Below are positions 41,501 through 43,841 of a stretch of DNA of 43,841 nt, in pieces. Position numbers and translations under genes: made by a program. Below the pieces are notes generated by a model, which saw only the letters and a program-made list of their open reading frames with translations, made no database searches and was not told the origin of the DNA. Source of the DNA: Oscillospiraceae bacterium (lineage in GTDB: Bacteria; Bacillota; Clostridia; Oscillospirales; UBA929); NCBI GenBank assembly GCA_009780275.1, contig WRAI01000021.1, positions 1 to 43,841 on the forward strand, in the 5' to 3' direction. Each line of letters starts with the position of its first letter. Within the stretch, counting starts at the first letter, position 1.

Positions 41501-43841
41501 AAAGTCCTGCTTTCGATACGATTACATCAACTGTCGTTGAAGGTGGTTGGCAGCGTATCAGTTTTACATTCACGCCAAATCCGGCAACAGCAACGGCAGT
41601 ATATCAAGTTGGCCTAATCTATCATCCCTTTGTTGGGCGGATCCATGTTGATGACTTCCAGTTGGAGGCAGCAGAAGCCCCTGCCAACTACAATATTGCT
41701 GTTGCCGGCAATATGGATTGGCGCATGGCCGGAACGCATGGCTGGCAGCAACGCGCCGGCGGACATGGTGGATTTACGGCAAATCAGCGGCGCACGGGGA
41801 CGCACTCATATTTCTTAGACGGCAATCCGTTGAGCAGCAATTATGCTTTCTACGATGTGCCTATCAATGCGACGGGTCAAACCTTTATGCTCTCGGGTTG
41901 GGCGCGCGCTACGTCTGTACCGTTACGTACCGATTTAACAGAACAACCCGGACGGACTTTTGGACTGCAAGCTCGGATTGTTTACGACAATGGTGTAGAG
42001 GAGCATCATATTGCCTCATTTAATCCCGATGTAACTGACTGGCAATATCTGAGTTTACCTATTGTGCCGAGACAGATGGACAGGGAAGTTCGCACAATCC
42101 GAATTAGGTTGCTATATGACTTTAATGGAAATACCGCATATTTCGATAACATATCACTGGTGAGGGAGTTATCACAAACCTTTGAATATGATGCCAACGG
42201 CAACTTAATACGCATCAACTCATCAGAAAGCGATGCAAATATCTTCACATATGATGGAGCGAATTTGAGAAGTTTGGTGAATGAGCACGGTACATTTGAG
42301 TTTACCCATGATGATAGAAACAATTTGGTCACGGCACGGAACGCCAACCTAACCATGACGCTGGCGCATAGCTCGGCGGGCAACCAAACCAGCTCGGTAT
42401 TACGACACAGTAACGGAACCGGTCTTTCCATTACCAACAGCGCAACATATACTGCCGATGGCAACCGCGTTGACTCAGTCACAGATGAGACCGGTGCCAG
42501 GACTATATTCAACTACGGCAGTGTCAACAGCATCTATGAGATGACCGGACAGCCGCAAAGTGAGACAGCACCAAACGGCACAGTGACCGTGACACGCCTC
42601 AACGCGCAAACGGGGCGCATGCGGGACAGTTTTATTGCCGATGTTGTTGGACTGCGTCCGGTTTATCAGCATGGACAAATGGTTCAGATGGAGCGCAGAG
42701 GGTTCCGAAACGGAAACTTGCTCTTCCAAAGTTATTTCTTTGACTATGATATTTTCGGCAATAAAACACAAATCAGTGTGGGGCCAACCAGAGAAAATGC
42801 GCGCATAATCGTGCAATATGAGCATTTGCCGCACAATGGCGAATTGCGCCGCATGACGTTTGGCAACGGTCATTTTATCGACTATACATACGACTTTCTT
42901 GACCGTGTAAGAACACGCACTTATAGCAACGGTCGCAGGATTGACTATACCTACACCGGCGACGGGCAATTGCACCGTGTAGCAGATACACACGGGCACA
43001 CATTTGAGTTCCAGTATGACAGCATTGGCAGGCCTATTAACACTACGGTGCGTGAGAGCCAGACCAATCGAATACTGTCAACAGCCAATCAGCAGTTTGA
43101 TACACGCGGCAGAGTGAGCCGTGTCTCTTATGCTGTTGCCGGATTTGCCGAGCGTTTCATCACTTACGCATATGACAATGTTACGGGTAACCTAAGCTCA
43201 ATGAGAACCGCCTCAGGCGAAGTGCTGACCTATCATTATGATGGGTTGCAACGCTTGATACGTCGCGATGGGCGGCACTCCCGCCATTATACCTATCGGA
43301 ACGTCTCAAATGAGCAGACCACCATAGAAGTTGCCTCATTGATGTACCGCCGCGGGACAGATCACAACTGGATCGGGTTCTACTACGGGTATGATAACAT
43401 GGGCAATATCGTCAGCGTAAACAGTCATAGCGGCCGGCCGCTTGACAGATATGTCTACGATGCGCAAAACCAACTCATCCGGCATTATGATGATGAAGAG
43501 GGCAACTCTTGGCACTTTACTTATGATACGTTCGGCAACATCCTTACGATGAATACGCAATCGCAGGGCGGATTTACATGGCGAAATCGCACATTTGCCT
43601 ATAACGACCCGCGATGGCCGGATTTGCTGACTGCTATCAACGGGGTGCAAATCAACCACGACGCCATTGGCAATCCGCTTAACTGGCGCGACAATATGCA
43701 GTTGACTTGGGAACGAGGCCGGCAGCTACAACGCATTGACACGCCCCGGGAGACGCTTTTCTTTCTTTACGATTCCAATGGCCTGCGCAGCATCAAGTCC
43801 ACGAGCGCTGCGAACTACCACTACTATTACATTGATGACCT
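38509..43841 (+). CDS. Giant secreted WapA-like RHS/YD-repeat protein, runs off the window
   Basis: Open for 1777 codons with no stop to the window edge; the 3' end is outside. Signal peptide 1-28 (ALAIALSLVMVLHILPLQSIA). A region of about 129-156 is rich in Arg and Gly. Residues about 350-530 match a DNRLRE domain (DDVFTARYIDSDWPSNQWNT). An RHS core starts near 550 (ADYTGALTIVKP; MGHGWKL) with YD motifs such as FDAAGRLRLITDRNGN. Two carbohydrate-binding-like beta domains (about 908-1058 and 1060-1220) interrupt, then YD repeats run from 1225 to the edge (FEYDANGNLIRI; YDSIGRPI; YDFLDRVRTRTYSNG). Layout as in WapA-type contact toxins, so a C-terminal toxin and immunity gene are expected outside. 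AAAGGAG precedes ATG 38509. Confidence 0.88.
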   Translation, partial: MKKTLCNALAIALSLVMVLHILPLQSIAESSEAQKFEYSEITSYPTDGSEYPEVYDTDRLVDEDWEQQEITAEDIVGEIVELREEDVKHFRLVDGSYIAVQFDHAVHYQNEDGEWEDIDNRLEQGETERLQRRGRGNRGRDRDHSTTRSWSRRGGRNNIDLPQQGRDNEPLISFERDGHSVSISLPGANPVQAVIITPEQPYDDCLGEAVTPQNIMSILRYENILDGVDIEYVFFGEDVKENIIVHNPRDDYSFVFELDLGNLAPVEVEDGSIYLVNPVNGEAIYQIPAPFMFDSDGAFSTDAWYTLAYIGTDDNVSLFNFTVTADEAWMNDEERVWPIIIDPPLITVRDDVFTARYIDSDWPSNQWNTNSLIVGGNAVRRMRTYMHIRELPALPANSMVVSSQIALRQFSNAPGFGPGYRHTNMPAINIGVYPITHSSSQWHFNLTNPSPNVLLDYVRVQAHLEMTWAFWDITRTVKGWYAAPTNTNRNLMFKALEEGTMTGTRNANALFANAHASHMHSFPRLIVQYQNTVGLEDHFTYHIQDIGRAGTGHVADYTGALTIVKPLVSNASTVVPFELSLIYNSQYHDRYYSAVNSRSYAGMHMGHGWKLSTQKSIHEVTLYDSFDGSTLYMRYTDADGTMHYFAPVENHWEDESGLGLRIERINVGIHRYRLTDQQNNRMEFDAAGRLRLITDRNGNRTQFNFGNADFPGRITSISTQLNGHNSVGVAWFIYDQWGFLNRVVDRAGNETRFAYSASRLIRITHADGAFMSYAYGGPGGRLTTATDGESGRLVRYSWNANGTVHEFVNYGRGSGGAARERLVRIERPVMGKTIYRYAGASGDINANDAIYQFMLFDNAGRTVNSYFTDHTRTNILSASAAGFTPPSGTSRQNNRITRSAAMGVASSNMFRNSGMEEGTTHWRFSRTNGFSAATNNPRTGHRSMEWTTRSDAVQQYQTLTLERGQPYTVSAYINTSQVTSFNGGIRLQFRFGSNQVVESPAFDTITSTVVEGGWQRISFTFTPNPATATAVYQVGLIYHPFVGRIHVDDFQLEAAEAPANYNIAVAGNMDWRMAGTHGWQQRAGGHGGFTANQRRTGTHSYFLDGNPLSSNYAFYDVPINATGQTFMLSGWARATSVPLRTDLTEQPGRTFGLQARIVYDNGVEEHHIASFNPDVTDWQYLSLPIVPRQMDREVRTIRIRLLYDFNGNTAYFDNISLVRELSQTFEYDANGNLIRINSSESDANIFTYDGANLRSLVNEHGTFEFTHDDRNNLVTARNANLTMTLAHSSAGNQTSSVLRHSNGTGLSITNSATYTADGNRVDSVTDETGARTIFNYGSVNSIYEMTGQPQSETAPNGTVTVTRLNAQTGRMRDSFIADVVGLRPVYQHGQMVQMERRGFRNGNLLFQSYFFDYDIFGNKTQISVGPTRENARIIVQYEHLPHNGELRRMTFGNGHFIDYTYDFLDRVRTRTYSNGRRIDYTYTGDGQLHRVADTHGHTFEFQYDSIGRPINTTVRESQTNRILSTANQQFDTRGRVSRVSYAVAGFAERFITYAYDNVTGNLSSMRTASGEVLTYHYDGLQRLIRRDGRHSRHYTYRNVSNEQTTIEVASLMYRRGTDHNWIGFYYGYDNMGNIVSVNSHSGRPLDRYVYDAQNQLIRHYDDEEGNSWHFTYDTFGNILTMNTQSQGGFTWRNRTFAYNDPRWPDLLTAINGVQINHDAIGNPLNWRDNMQLTWERGRQLQRIDTPRETLFFLYDSNGLRSIKSTSAANYHYYYIDD

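Noticed and set aside
1..43841. CRISPR array or complete mobile element
   Set aside because: No regularly spaced direct repeats and no intact transposase or integrase were seen.

Overview
The window looks like a chromosomal segment of a spore-forming Clostridia-type Firmicute. The evidence is a complete spoIIAA-spoIIAB-sigF operon, spoIIE, the non-mevalonate genes ispD-ispF, a short L28 protein with two CxxC pairs, Firmicute Shine-Dalgarno sequences (AGGAGG type), TTGACA/TATAAT promoters and Oscillospiraceae-like integrase remnants. No species can be named from the sequence alone.

Layout. (1) 1-930: a scar with a GMP synthase fragment, a degenerate tyrosine integrase and tRNA-Ser. (2) 1-8.5 kb: an ABC-2 exporter pair, an SPFH protein, a PNPOx-like protein, an AraC regulator, ispD-ispF, a small P-loop kinase, a broken GNAT gene and a RodA/FtsW protein. 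(3) 8.6-11.6 kb: a MerR-controlled unit with a textbook 19-bp-spacer operator-promoter, an unrecognised 371-residue protein and a methyltransferase. (4) 11.7-15.9 kb: tsaE-tsaB, a small membrane protein, an XRE regulator and the spoIIA operon. (5) 15.9-22.8 kb on the minus strand: spoIIE, rpmB, an archaeal-type phosphoglycerate mutase and two GT-C membrane glycosyltransferases. (6) 22.9-28.4 kb: an MBL hydrolase, a membrane protein, a thioredoxin-fold lipoprotein, comF, an MreB homologue and an acyl-ACP thioesterase. (7) 28.5-37.2 kb: envelope genes: ddl-murF, an HD protein, a DUF6056-like membrane protein, an M23 peptidase, a membrane-anchored XRE protein and an LtaS-like sulfatase. (8) 37.2-37.8 kb: tRNA-His, tRNA-Lys and tRNA-Gln followed by a second integrase scar. 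(9) 38.2 kb to the window end: a very large secreted WapA-like RHS/YD-repeat protein, open past the right edge, preceded by its own promoter and a terminator-bearing leader.

How the genes work together. SpoIIE dephosphorylates SpoIIAA, which frees SigF from SpoIIAB, so the forespore sigma-F switch is nearly all encoded here. RodA, MreB, MurF, Ddl, the M23 peptidase and the LtaS-like enzyme form an envelope-building set. The two ends of the window are the accessory parts: both carry a tRNA gene, an almost identical hairpin just after the tRNA, and a convergent integrase remnant.

The strongest candidates for something new are the MerR/unknown protein/methyltransferase unit, the giant RHS protein with its leader RNA, and the repeated tRNA-hairpin-integrase arrangement.
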